In this document: positions 34,079 to 47,351 of the stretch, piece by piece
How the letters are laid out: the number at the start of each line of letters is the position of its first letter
Position numbering within the stretch: position 1 is the stretch's first letter
Source: Gorsachius magnificus
Taxonomy: Eukaryota > Chordata > Aves > Pelecaniformes > Ardeidae
Reading direction: 5' to 3'
Length of the DNA stretch: 64,000 nucleotides
Assembly: GCA_034008185.1 (NCBI GenBank)
Contig: CM067082.1
Location: 54,953,586 to 55,017,585 of the forward strand
The notes under the pieces: model-generated
Told to the model about the DNA's origin: nothing
The model's input: only the letters and a program-made list of their open reading frames with translations
Databases searched by the model: none
Made by a program: the position numbers and the translations under genes

Positions 34079-36753
34079 CTTCAAATAAGAAAGGGTTATA
34101 TATTTCTATACAATGCCTTCAACACTCTTATTAACAGGTTTTGTGCATGACAGCATCTTCAATTTTCTTCTGATGGTGTCTAGTTATTTTTCCGGAACTG
34201 CAATCAAACCTCTCAGGAAGGGCCTGAGTGGTCCCAAATATATTTTCCCTACATCAGCCTACCAAGCTTTCTCAGCCTCTTTCCTTAGCAGTGGTCTTCT
34301 GAAATTCGTGTGATCTCATGTCAGTTAACATCAATAATTTCACCATGATAACAGCAAGCATATCTTTTTGCGCTTCGCTGTTCATGTATATAATTCAAGT
34401 GATGCTAGTGTTTCCAATATTAGTCCTAATGCAAACGCCAAGACTGAGGACTCCACATCTGAAAGAGGCCATCATTTGCCTCCTTCGATAGTATTTACAA
34501 AATAAAAGGAAACCTCAGGGAATTCTCTTTCTCCCTGCTCCTGAACGCATTATAATCTTTTTCTCCAATGACAGTATCTGAAGTCATATGAAGATTAAGG
34601 TTTTCACATCCTATTCTAACCAAAATCTCTGTCACTATTCCTGGCAGAGATAATATTTAAAAAACAATTTAACACAGTATTTTCATGATTAACATTATTG
34701 ACTTAACTAAGACAAGCATGCAATAACATATCTCTTCACACATGTGATTAAAAGCCATCTCAGAAGATATGGCTAGTTAAAAACATCAGGTAACACGATA
34801 AGGGAATCGGCCCAGAAGCATGCTAAGGACCTAATGCGCTGCTGACATTCTGCTTAGCTGGCTTTATTCTCTGCCGCAACCATGGTCCTTTTAAAACTTG
34901 CCCCAGAAAAGGCAAGAGACACGGAAGAGGAGCAGGTGATGATCAAGCATTGACATTCCAAAGTGAATGTGACTTTAACATTTTTTTCTCTATGTGTTGT
35001 GATCTTTTCAATATGTGGCAGTAGATTTGCAACGTGATAGCCTAAGGATAAAGGGAATCAAGGTTTGCAGTGAAAAGCAGATAATGGGACCTGGATTAAA
35101 CAAGGCAAGCTTGCAGCCACCATTCCTTAAGAACCTGATAAAGTTACTCTGAGACAAAGGCTCTCGTATTGCCCTGCTCCAGCTCTGTCAATGAGTATAA
35201 GGAAAAGGTATTGCCTCTCCCTGCAAACACTGCTTCCTTTTTCAGTGTGCTGCTTCAACAGGGTCACAAACTTTGGGTCAGTCTTTTCACAAGTGGTGGA
35301 AAGACCTTGCAAATATATTCCTGCACCATAAGAGGATGACTTACTATGAGCCAACATACACTAAAGATGAGCAAGGCTGGAGGAAAAAGAGGCGCATCTT
35401 ATAGAGAGACTCTGGTCAATCTGAATGCACTTATTCAGCTGCAGTAGTGCTTTCCCAAAACATTTTCCCTTTCGCCCTCAATGACAGCATGCTGGAAACT
35501 GCTTTGCAAAGGCCTCTCCTCCCTTCCCTTCCCCCACATCACATTATTCTTTACATCTTCTCTCTTATACTGAGAAAACGATGCAGAAAAAGTATCCAGT
35601 GTTTTCCACACCAAATAATTTGTAGACTGTTAGAGGGCATATGGGCAGGACAAGCGCTGCCTTCAGCAGAGTATCTGTGCCCTCTGTCATTATTTTCTGC
35701 TCTCACTGCCCGTTCCTAGCTCAAAGCAAGCCCTACTTCCGTCCGCTACTCGCAGCAGTCATTTAAAGGACAAGAGTTTTTTTGTAGCTGTGCTGCAATT
35801 CACAATGCCAACACAGAGAGCCTCGATCCTTCTTTACTTTTTATCGAGGAATGAACACAAAAGATGGGGTGGGGGAAGGGAAGGAGAGATGGAAGAGTGC
35901 CCCAATGTTTCTTCTGGCATATACAACGTTCATTGCAATGTTCACGTCCTTAGTATATATTATATGGGTTGGCTATAGACTATTAAATCATGGAGTCATT
36001 AAAATATCAGAGGTTATTTTCATTGCTGTAACTATAGAAGAAGAAATACAATTATTTTTTTTGGAGTAATTATCCCTGTGTGAAAATTGCTTTTTAACTG
36101 GTATTTGAATCTAGTTGCTATTTTGGTAAGGTACACATTATAAGCACACGGTAAGTAGCCACTGCAAATATTGCTGAGACTTATCTACCATAATCCGCTA
36201 CCACCATTTACATAAAAAAAGGTTAAACGTGATTTTCTGAAGATATTTTCTTTCTCAAATATGAATTAATTTTGGGAGTTCTCATGTGTGTTACTTTGTT
36301 AATAGCCACAGTTTTATAATATGCTAAAATCATGTACACTAGCAGATGAAAGCAGAGAAGAGGCATTTAAATTCCTGGAAATTCAGAAAATCATGTTTCC
36401 ATGCCAAACAGACTAAAGTCCTTCTCCTACTGTCACTCATCTCAACAGTAACCTTACTGTGAAAGTCTGTCTGTCTGCACTCATATTTGTGGAATATTTT
36501 CAAGAAGTTATTTGTGCCATGACATGTGGATGAAAATTGCCAATTTCCAATTTAGTTTACCATTGCAAATTAAAGAGTAGATAAAGTTTTAGTTTACTAT
36601 AGATACTAGGGAGCACCTTTGCTTAAAACTGAGGTAAGCTGCATTGAATTTGAAACAGAACTCGGGGAGGGACCTGCAGACACGGTCTCATGGGGCTCTG
36701 ACCCCAGGGAAAGTAACCAACACAGACAAAGTTCCAGCTACTTAATCCTTTCA

Positions 36754-36811
36754 CAATTATTATTTTTCTTAAATTATTATATTATCATTTCTTATTATTT
36801 TACTATTATTC
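36754..36811. repeat. TTA-rich low-complexity stretch
   Basis: Interrupted ATT/TTA units with T runs; simple-sequence DNA. Confidence 0.8.
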
Positions 36812-39800
36812 TTCCTGCTAGTTTAAAAATGCAACTAAGCACAACAGTGAAAAAAGACATGACAAATCTGTGCTATTGTCTTCACTTTCTCTCTAAAAAG
36901 AAAACATGTCTATCCTGAACTAAGCATCTGACTATGGATAATGTAGCCTCAAAATATCTCCAGGAAAGAGCCCAGTTGCCTCCTTCTTCTAGGATCAATG
37001 TTTAGGTAGGTAAATTGCATTCAGACGTGTTTTGCTTTAAGGGTAAGCGTTTGACCCATTTGATACAGAGAGCTGATCAACAATTGTCATTCAGCCACTG
37101 AAAAGATTTCTTTCCACAGATGATGTGCATACAGTGAGCAACAGAATTAAAGGATCCCAAGCTTCAGTGAGACAAGGCGTACAAACACAGCAAGATAAAA
37201 CACTCATTGCTCCAGATAACTTTTGTCTACTGTAACCAACTGGAACTTCTTCCTGTGAACTGTTACAAATTTTTCAAAAATTAGTTTATTATTATAGAGA
37301 AAATTACATCATACACCAAGGGAAAAGAAGGGGTATGGCATTCTTCAGGTGTGCCTCCCACTCTGAGGCAGAACTTGTTTGCTGCAGAGGTAAATAACAA
37401 GACAATGGCAGCACTGCCTGCTGGGGATCAGTAAGGGAGAAAGGGAGGACCTTGCCCATACTGCACCTGATGGTAATGTCCAACTGGTGAATATAGAGAT
37501 TTTAAAGCAGAATTCTGCTGCATGTTCAGGGGAAAAAAAAAGAAGAAATTATCTCCTTTCTTGTGAATTTAAATACTTTGAAACCGTAAGAAAGGCTCAA
37601 GATATTTTTCCATTTTGCATGTTATCATATAAAGTTGAAATAAAATTTGCCACGTTATTGAAATTAAATACTGAAATTGGGCTGGCAAGTCCTCTAATGA
37701 AAGAACAATGCTCTCACTCTGTGCCTGTTTTAAAATAGCATTTTCTCAGTGCCAGTCTGTGCCATGGGAAGATGCCCAACTGCCTTCAGGTAAGCATATG
37801 ACTTACCAGAGGTGTGCCTCCATCTCTGGGATGCAGAAGAGTGCAAAATTTTTATTGGCCCTCAGTCTTGTCCTAGAACAGTGCAACTGTATGCTCTCCA
37901 ATACATGAAATTCATGGCAAAGCTAGCTTACCCTCATGCTACAAAAGCACCTCCAGTATTTTTTAGGTATAAAAATATCAGAACTATTTGTGTTCTGAAG
38001 GGTACAGAATAGCTTGAGAGCAACAACAAGCTTTGTAAGAACTGACATGACGCATTCACAGCCCTGTTTGTTGAATGCCAAATGATACTCCATTTTGCAG
38101 CGCTTGAGCCCACCATCTCTGTTGCAGAATTCACTGGTTTCTCCAAGCCTACCTCAACACTGAGATTTTTTGTTCCTGCACGCAGCCGGCAGTCTGGCAA
38201 GCTAATCGTCCTCTGCTGATTCTGCCAGATGTCTGTGAAACAGAAAGCTGCCCACCACCAAACAGACTGGCAGTTTTATGACTGTGACAATTGCTTGTGG
38301 CAAAATTATAATTAGTACACCAATGTTGCTGTGCATTCTAAATTGGATCACACTGATTCCTGCTCCAGTTTTTTTAAGCACTCTGAATATGATTTTTAAA
38401 CAATTGTGAAAACAGCTGTATGCTGACTGCCATTAAACCCAACATCTACCAGATCTTAGCATCAGGCACAGCAATGTTTCTCTTGCTACTCCAAGAGATG
38501 GTGTAAGTAGTGAAGACTATGCTGTGTTGGTCCAGGGAAGGCTGTCAATGTTGTTCTTAGAGTTATAAAACATCTTTGGGTGATTAGAGATAACAGCCCA
38601 TGTAACGACTCCAAGTGGTTGCTGACAGGCAGATTATACAGACTTTTTGCTAAACAGAACACTCCACACATGGCTGTTGCTGTGATTAAATATTTTTCAT
38701 ATGTGTTTCCATTCCAAGCATTTTTAAACACCTCTAAGCAAGGGAGAGTGGGTGGAGAAGTATAACATGCAGAGAAAGACTTGGAAATTTAACATTTCAC
38801 AAAAAATATTCTTGAAGAGGTCAGAAATGCTGTGTTTCTCCTTAATCACTGTCCATAAGTGGCTCTCACCTCATTGCCTAATCCCCAGGAATGTGGAAGA
38901 TGCCATCCTACCAAACTATTTTTTAGATACTGTTGGTATTGCTTAAGGAGGGGACATGCAAGGTCATTTGACCAGCTCAGTGGGTTATTTCCAGCCTGGT
39001 GCATCTGGCGTGAGGTCCGGTGGTGGTGGCTGGTGGTGGGGAAGGAGCCACCCTTCCAGGGCCTGTTTCCACAGATGGTCACTCCTGCATGGGGAACTGG
39101 TGACTTGCAATGAGGTTTCCAAATAATTTGTGCATTTCTGTCTAATTGCTTTAATCATGGGAGTGGGGAGCAAAAACCCTGGTGAATTTTTTTTGTAATT
39201 GTCTCTAGTTGTGGCCACCACTGCTACTTGCTTGTTTGCTGCAGGCAAGAAAAAGCCATCTGAAGAGGAAACTGCTTGAGCTGGGGAGAGGAGCTGCCTG
39301 GTCTCACAGCCTGACTGCTAAGAGCATCTAAAAACAGCAGAGGCAAATGCGCAGAGCCCTCTGATGAGCACATGGAGAAGAGCCCAGCTTGGGCTCTCCT
39401 GAACCAAACAGGAACCATCACAGATGGTGGCTTCCCACCACCCATCGTAAAGCCTGGCTGATATCAGCTACAGTGCACTTGCAGACTAGTAAAACAAGCC
39501 TAATGTGAAGTGGAGAGCATAGTAGGCATGCTGAGTACCATTTTGAGGCTCTCGAGACAAGAGTTAAGATGAGACGCTCTGCTTGTGCCAGACAGCTGTA
39601 TTGCAGGCTAGCAGGACCTTCGCCACGGGCGCTCCCCACAGTGGGGGTGATGGCAGCTGCCAGGGTTCTGTGCCATCCCTGGCCTCCCAAATCCAACTCT
39701 CCTTTAGACGGACCCACAAGGAGGGCCTGGGGAGCTGCCCAGCAAAGCTTCACAGACCAATGCACACATGGAGCAGGCAGAGGGTGGGCAGCCCTTGCAA

Positions 39801-40148
39801 CAAGCAGAAAAGTTTTGCTGTGCATTTGCTAACAGGCCTTTTGTAAGTTTTGTAAATGCAAGGTTTTGAGTGCCATAGTGAGCATCGCAATATGAGACAG
39901 CTTTGCATCAGTTATAGCACAGCAGCACTTGGAAACAAATTTGCTGGCCAGAGTCTTCAATGGGGAAAGTTCAAAAGAACATGAAGGGAGCAGCAGCTCT
40001 CGCTTCCCTAATGGCAATGTGCCTTATAGGCATGGCTGCAACATGTACGAATAAAACAACATTTTTACGCTGCCACTGCATGAGCTGTCTTCCCATTCTG
40101 ATTTTCTTCAAGGAAGGTGTAAGATCATGAAGCCAAAAGTTTTGGGGG

Positions 40149-40172
40149 AAAAAAAAATAAAAAAAAAAAAAA
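40149..40172. repeat. A-rich homopolymer run
   Basis: Nine A, one T, then fourteen A, after TTTGGGGG. Confidence 0.9.
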
Positions 40173-43100
40173 TCACATAACAGCCAAAGCCATATCAGCA
40201 TTTGCTGTAAGGCAAACAGAGGAGAACAGAAAGCCCTGTGCCTGCGAGGCTCCTGCACACTCCTCACCCTCGCAGTCACCTGGCTGGGACATGAGGGCAT
40301 CTCAAAGGGGACATCTCAAAAGGAGTGACCAGCAGCCAGCTTTGAAAAATCCAGCTTCGGAGCTCAAATGTGCTGATTAGAGATTGCTGTGGTCACTATC
40401 ATTGTGCTAACGATCTAAACACTGTTTACTGTTCAGGACAGGCCTTCCTGTTGCTGTTGCAAAAGCCATCATATTTTAAAAGAAAATACTCTTTCAAGAG
40501 AATTTTGTCATTCAAGGCCTGACTGCAAACAAGCACATCAGCCATATACATGCAGAGTGATTAGTCCAGCCAAAATGAGAAGGAAAAAACAGAGTCAAAA
40601 GCTCTTCTCCTGGGCATTTTCTTCATCATTCTGCATGATGAATCTTAAAAAAAAAAAAGAAAGGGAAAAAAAAGGCATAACACAGACTTCAAACAGGAAA
40701 TAAACACCAGCTTAAAATATCTCCCTTGAATGAGGAAAGGCATCAAATCAATCATGTGGACACACAAAAATTATTTTACTGATAAAAAATACTTTTGAAG
40801 CCTTCTAAGCCAGTTTCATTTATGCATAAGAAAAACGTTACTGGTTTGTTGTTTTTTTTTAAAAAAGGAGATTTGCCCAATTGATGATTAGAAAGACTCA
40901 CTGCAAAGAAGTATCAGCTCTGCTACTTAAAAATAAGTATTTCTTCACAATGTGACTCAAATCCCCTGGAAATTCAAGACAAGATTCACTGGAACTACTG
41001 TTAAGGTATACTACAAAATTCAGTGTTCATATGGCAGCCTTCTGTAATATGTTAATATTGACCTAAGATGTTATTGAAGCTAATTGTAGAAAAAAGTAAC
41101 TCTCCCATTCCCATACCAATGTTTTTATATCTGAACTAAAGGAGATCACTGAAGAGCAAGGAAGGAAGGAAGACAAGGAAAAAACCAATTTTGTGGGTTT
41201 TATGGACACCTAGGAAAAAGAGTCAGTGAAGTCTCCACTACTGTAGATTAGCAATGAATAAGGGATGGCTGAAGGACAGCTGGAAAGCCCAAGGAGACCA
41301 ATAGCTTATGTTTTTTTCCAGGAATGGCGTACAGCAAGTAGCAAACACTGTGTCATAGAGCAATTGCTTCTGTATTACATGGTTTTCTCCCACTGGCATT
41401 TGCTCTTTTTAGACCTTTTTTACAGGTTGGTATCATAGTGTTTGGTATGCTGTGAAAACAGACAGCAAATGGGAAACTATTGATCCAGTTAAACGTTAGG
41501 GATTTATAGGCAGTTAGCAATTAATTGGATTGATCATTTTGGTGCAGCAATTTGGAAAGTAGCTAGAAGACTCTAGGGATGTGATGCAAAAGCTACAATC
41601 AAAAGCAATCCGCCCTCCCCACCTTCTCCTGCCAAACAGCCACCTCTTTTCTTTTAGCAGCTTCAGGCGTCTTGCTAAAATTTCCTATTGATTCACACAT
41701 TTTGTGAAATGCATTTATTAAATGATAACGTCTTCTGTGGTTTTGTTTTGTGAGTGAAAATACAAATTTCCAGAAATTCACAGCAAAATCCACAGAGATG
41801 GATGAGAGTAAGAAATTGCACATGAGGATTTGCTCACAGGATGTCTCTCACCTTGTTTCATAGCTGCTAGTGTGCTGTCATCAATGGCTAACGTCATCTA
41901 AAGAATTAGCACAAAATCCTCTTCTGAATACCATGCTTTGCACAGGAGAAACATCCTGGCGATAAACACTGTGTAATTAGGGGTGCATGCATATGGCAAA
42001 TGGAGGAGGGAAAGCAGTATTCCTCCCCGTGCGTAGCTCCAACTATGCAAAACAACGTGAGCTATCATCTCTAGCATACAGCATAGTCATTACAGTACTC
42101 AAACCTCCACAAAAAAAAAAAAAGCACCTGTTACGCTATTCCAGGAACAGTGAAAAGGGGTTATATTGATCCATCTTGTTCTTCTCCCCTCCCATTCACT
42201 ATTTTCTCCACAGTTGCACCTCTGAGCACTATCCCATAGCCACCTCTGTAGAAAACTGGTAGCAAAAGAATGGGATTCAAGGAAATGCACAGCTTTTATC
42301 AGATGTTAGACAATTTGGCTATTAATGACACTTGATGTCACACCTTCAGGGAAGGAAAAATGCTACATAAGGGGAGATAAAACAGGCCAGCTTCAACGCT
42401 ATGGCTACGAGAGCCACAGATGGCCAAAGGCAGCCCTTACTGCAACTCGTGGCTCCAGCATAATCATGCTCTTTGAACTATCTGGCCAAGATCTGTGTTT
42501 TCAGTGATTTTGCTATCAGTAAATTAAAAAAAAATGAAGAGACAGCTAATGTACTTGTGGTAATTTGAATGCTATTTCACGTTAATTAGCCAGGTCAGCC
42601 TTGCTGCAACACTTGAATTAATTGTGGGAAAGCGGTATCGTCAGTTCACTGCTAGGTAGCTCTGACAGAGCTGTTCAGCAGCTAATCCATCATTTGGAGA
42701 CAGAAGCAGCATTTTGAAAGAAGATACAAAGCTTCAGGGATTGCCTTTTCTCTCTGACCCACTGATGGAGCCTGTTATTAGTATTAATGTTTTATTAATG
42801 AAGATCTTAAAGGAAAGAGAAAACATTTTCAGACATGCCTGGACTTGGGACCCCTAGCTGTCTCTACCATGATCCATTTCCTAAAAGGATAGAGCACTTG
42901 TACTTCCAAATGAGGATCGGCAGCTGTCTTTGCTGATTTGGCTAATACCATGCCCGTGGTCAAGCCGGCATTGGCTACACTGGGCAGCATAAAGCAGAGC
43001 TCCCCTCCGTACATCCAGCACCCCCAAACTTGGTGCAGGAGGAGAACATCGGCATGACATTGCTGTGAGACAAAGCTTGTTAGCAGAAGGTTTAGCGTTA

Positions 43101-43926
43101 CAGCAGCAGGGCTGTGCTTTTCCTCTGCCCTCAACACTGCTCTCTCTTGCTCAGCACTAGCGATAGGTTTGTGCATCCTCAGGGGAGCCCGCGGCACCCC
43201 TGCAAGCCCCACTCTGGTTTTCTCAACAGCCTTTTCCCTGCCTTCACTACAAAGTTATTCTCTCACTTTGTTCTTCACAAATGCTGCTCAGAAAGCCTAG
43301 TGACAACCTGCTCAGAGGAGAAAAAAAGGAGCATTTGTCCTCTCTGACTACAGTACAACATACGTACAAATATACCTCTTAGCTATAAAGGATTCATTTT
43401 TCTTTCCAAAAGTAATTGTTAAAGGTTTCCTCTCTAAAAGACAAATACAGCTGATTAAGAATGGTTATTGTTCTGTATTAAAATAATTTTTCCTAGTCTT
43501 GGCCAAACTTATTAGAATACTATAAGAAACCACACTTTGCTACCGTCAGTGAGAACTGCATTTGTCATACAAAAATAGACAATAAACAGGTGTGTGAGAT
43601 TGTCTCATACTGATCCCAGGCCAACAGTTTATTATTACACAATTTTGGGGTAGTTTCATCAACTAAACACGTCAAATTGGGTAAGACGTTTTCACTTGAT
43701 TAGTCCACTGGGTCATTTTCTGACTGTTGGTACCTCCACGGCTCACTCTATCAGTAGGCACATTTTAAATATCAGCAAAATTTTTATTCCATTTATTTAT
43801 CACATCATAAAAAGCATAGCTTAGCTGTAGCTTCCTGACCTAACCGAAGACAAGACAGTAAGTAGAAAGAGTCCAACCTAATTGATTGCTGGTTTAGGTC
43901 TATGACCCCTAAGTGTAAAAGGTATT

Positions 43927-43943
43927 AAATAAATAAATAAATA
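43927..43943. repeat. (AAAT)n microsatellite
   Basis: About four AAAT units. Confidence 0.85.
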
Positions 43944-44235
43944 GTAACAGCTGTCAAGACATTTTTTTTTCTGGCTAGGCAGCATGCAATTGTTCTGCTT
44001 TCCCTATGCTCCTGCTGAAGATAACATATGGCCATATAGGAAACTCTGCCAATGCAGTGCACAAAGCATCCACATCTTTTCTCCTCATCACAATATTTAA
44101 AACAAAACACAACTAGTTCTTTCTTCAAATGCAAGATCCTAGTGGATCTGCCACATTTTTTTTCCCAAAGAAAAAGAAACAGCATTTTAATCCCTGAAAA
44201 AAACAGATATTTCCAGTGTGGAGCCATCATGTATG

Positions 44236-44249
44236 GTTGCTATGGTGAC
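44236..44249 (+). promoter_or_regulatory. RFX X-box-like motif
   Basis: GTTGCTATGGTGAC differs at one position from the symmetric X-box consensus GTTGCYATGGYAAC bound by RFX-family factors, which often mark ciliary-gene enhancers. This is motif evidence only. Confidence 0.35.
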
Positions 44250-44602
44250 ATAACAGTTGGCTAAATTCAATCAGTTCTCCCTATTATTTTGGTATTTTGT
44301 TTAAGAAATCACCACTTAAAGAAGAAAGGTCCCTTCCCCCCCTTCCCTTCACACACATCTTTTAAGAGTACTCAATGGGCTTATTACTGTGCTGGTCACT
44401 GTGACATGATCTTGCCTTGAAGCAAAGCCTCTTCTTAAGGAAATGCCTAATAAACACCAAGAATAACCAGCTAAAACTTGTGGAGACATGTGACACACTG
44501 CATTGTCCTTTTACCTTCTTTAATCTTACCTAACCAACACATTATTGTATCCTTATACACTAATCTGTCCTTGCTGAGGCTATGTCTAACACATCAGCTG
44601 GC

Positions 44603-44621
44603 TTTTTTTTTTTTTTTTTTT
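44603..44621. repeat. T homopolymer run
   Basis: Nineteen consecutive T. Confidence 0.9.
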
Positions 44622-44953
44622 CAAATAAGTGTTTTCCTTTTCTGGCTTTCTTCACATCATTAGAATTCCATTTTCAGAAAAGCAGAAATTTTAGCCACAG
44701 TAGAATCATTTTGCAATCCCACAGTGACATGTGTAATATTCAATATCACTAAAACTGGGAGCTTTTTAGAGTCACTAAAGGCAAGTTCCACCTTCCAAAT
44801 AAGACAAGTATTAAGGCTCAGTAAGGGAGTTTGAAAAAAAAAAAATCTGATTAAAGTAGATGGGAGGTCATTTTAGTTCCATAAATATTTCTAAAATGGC
44901 CATGAAAAGGGTGCAAAATGAGCATAGTTAACATGAGATCAGAAAAATCTCAA

Positions 44954-45435
44954 CACAGGAAAGACATGGATCTGTTGGAGTGAGCACAGAGGAGCCACCA
45001 TGATGATCTGAGGGCTGGAGCAACTCTCTTATGGGGACAGGCTGAGACAGTGGGGGTTGTTCAGCCTGGAGAAGAGAAGGCTCCAGAGAGACCCGATTGT
45101 GGCCTTTCAGTACTTAAAGGGGATTTATAAGAAAGATAGGGACAAACTTTTTAGTAAGGCCTGTTGCAATAGGACAAGGGTTAATGGTTTTAAACTAAAG
45201 GAGGGTAGATTTAGACTAGATATAAGGAAGAAATTTTTCACTATGAGGGTGGTGAAACACTGGGACAGGCTGCCCAGAGAGGTGGTGGATGCCCCATCCC
45301 TGGAAACATTCAAGGTCAGGTTGGACAGGGCTCTGGGCAACCTGATCTGGTTGAAGATGTCCCTGTTCATTGCAGGGGGGTTGGACTAGAAGACCATTGA
45401 AGGTGCCTTCCAACCCAAATCATTCTATGATTCTA
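44954..45435 (+). mobile_element. Young-looking 5'-truncated CR1 LINE with open ORF2 C-terminus, plus strand
   Basis: It runs from CAACACAGGAAAGACATGG to the canonical 3' end CCAACCCAAATCATTCTATG plus ATTCT. The ORF2 C-terminal frame is uninterrupted from 45057 to 45389 (110 codons). It contains [30 protein letters not shown] and LPREVVDAPSLETFK, which are characteristic of the CR1 reverse-transcriptase tail. The endonuclease and catalytic RT domains are missing through 5' truncation, so the copy cannot act. Of the CR1 pieces here it has the longest open frame and the best preserved 3' end. Confidence 0.96.
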
Positions 45436-46169
45436 AGTGGCACACAGGGTGTGTTTGTTTAGGCTTTAAGAAACTGGTTGTTAGATTAGTAATGGCTCTG
45501 TCTTAAGACACAGCCCTATGTGCCCTGTTTCACCATGCAACCACTCTCAAGAAACTCCATAGCAAATATACGGAGAACACCAGTGCAGAGTTGATCTGCA
45601 CATGCATAGTGCCTCTACCTTGTAGGCAGAATGAAAAAGTAGTGGTCTCTATGCGTGACCTTGTGATAATTTTTATGGTAAACCTGGACTCGAGCAAGAC
45701 CACAGATGCAGATGGTAGCAAGATGTAGGGTGTTCACACATGCACAGACAGACACTGAAACCCAAGAGCCTCAGACGTGCACTTTCCTTCCTTTTCAGCC
45801 CAGTCCACCCTTGTGTTGCCACTCGTGGAAGTGGGTCTCAGGTTTACCAGTGGCCTTGACCCAGCACTGGGAGAAATTAGTTGTTGCACTTCCTCATCCT
45901 GCTGTTAGAAAAGAAATGCTACTAGAATGGATGATCTTTCGAGCCAGTGAAGTAAAGCCTGAGCCCAGGCAAGCCTTGTACCACGTCTGCATCATCTCAG
46001 TAACCTCAGGGCTTTCTTTCAGCTTTCTGCTCCTCCTTCTTGTCCTTCTTGTTCATTCATCATAAAACCAGACAAGCTCATATTTTAATGACAACTTGAG
46101 ATCTCTCTCTTCTTTTTCCAGCTAAGGACACTGGATTCAACTCAAGATAGTTTCATGTTTTCCCTGCTT

Positions 46170-46185
46170 AAAAAAAAAAAAAAAA
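46170..46185. repeat. A homopolymer run
   Basis: Sixteen consecutive A. Confidence 0.9.
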
Positions 46186-46931
46186 TCTTACTGAGTTTTT
46201 AATGTATTCTTAAGAAATGCTAAAAAATGTATTTTATGCAGCAGCTGAAAATTAAGCTAGCCCTGACAACCAGCACCCAAATTCAAACTGTGGTGATAAT
46301 AGCATCATGTATATTTATATTTTAAGAATGCTTTTCCCAACAACATGGCAGCACACAAAACTCACATCTAACCAAAGGAAAAGGTCCTGCTTAGGTGTAT
46401 GGTTTGCAGTGGCAGCATGCCTGAAGCCATTATTTTGCCATACTGTTTCAATTCCATTTTTATTTTTATTCTGAAGGTATGTAGTTAAGTTGACAGTAAA
46501 GGGAACAAAGCACTCTGCTTACAGGTAGAAAGAGAATTGTAAGGCATTTTAATGTTAAAAAGCCCACAAATATTTCAAGGTTTTACAGAGGTTTGTCTGC
46601 TACAAATCTGCAAAGCAAATCTGAGACCATCACAGAATGTGTTAGCATTATTTGCATTCATTTATTTGTATTAAACCCTCACTGACTGATGCCTGGCAGA
46701 AGAGATTTATTTTGTGTACCAAAGGATCTTCCATTTGGAGTTTACAATGAGCAGATGGGAGCGAATGAGAGTAATGATCTTTTTCCTCCAGAGTACTTAA
46801 ATAAGACAGAATGGAGCTAATGCCATCTATGGATATTAGTGCATAGGAAATTTGCGATCCTGGTCTCTATTGTGGAATAAGGTGAGTTTTAAAACCCTGA
46901 GACACTAATGGCGTCAAAACTTTGCTTGATA

Positions 46932-46945
46932 GGTACCATAGCAAC
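46932..46945 (-). promoter_or_regulatory. RFX X-box-like motif
   Basis: On the minus strand the 14-mer reads GTTGCTATGGTACC, one mismatch from GTTGCYATGGYAAC. Motif evidence only. Confidence 0.3.
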
Positions 46946-47332
46946 ACCGCCACCAAACTCTGATGAGCTCTAGAAGGTGTCAGAAACATTTCAGCAGTTT
47001 CACTGAATTTTCAAAACAGATTTACAAAGGTTAATGCACATCAATTATTTACTCACAAGCCCTCTGAAGGTGCTGGGTTTTAAAGCATGTAATTGAGGGA
47101 GGACTGTGAAAGTTCACATTTCATGGACTGGCTCAGCTAGATGAAATGAAATGATTGAGAGGCCACAGTACCTCTTTGGACAAAAAAGTCCCAGAAGTTA
47201 GCACCAGGGACATTGCCACCAGCTCACAATATTAGGCAAAGTCCTTTAAGTTGCATCGTCACTGCTGATTTGAGTCCTTTCAGGTTAACCTAACTTGAAA
47301 GGGCGGTCACATATAAAGGAAAACTGGAATTA

Positions 47333-47351
47333 CCAAGACAAATTGTCTTGG
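47333..47351. repeat. Perfect short palindrome
   Basis: CCAAGACAA, one A, TTGTCTTGG: a 9-bp stem with a single-base centre. No function assigned. Confidence 0.85.

Larger units (their letters stand above)
34079..44953. other. Noncoding DNA, no gene recognised
   Basis: Includes a comparatively GC-rich patch (about 38990-39850) in which several open frames of 73-135 codons overlap on both strands. That pattern comes from few stop codons and not from one conserved frame. Simple-sequence runs are listed separately. No transposable-element family was recognised over these 10.9 kb. Confidence 0.5.

Noticed and set aside
39418..39850. Cluster of overlapping frames of 87-135 codons in a GC-richer patch, considered as a CpG-island exon
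   Set aside because: Open frames occur on both strands and in several registers at once, which reflects few stop codons. CpG density is not island-like, and no domain is visible.
46650..46657. ATTTGCAT octamers at 46650, 33231 and 55606, considered as POU-factor enhancer marks
   Set aside because: About two occurrences of an 8-mer are expected by chance in this window, so three carry no weight on their own.
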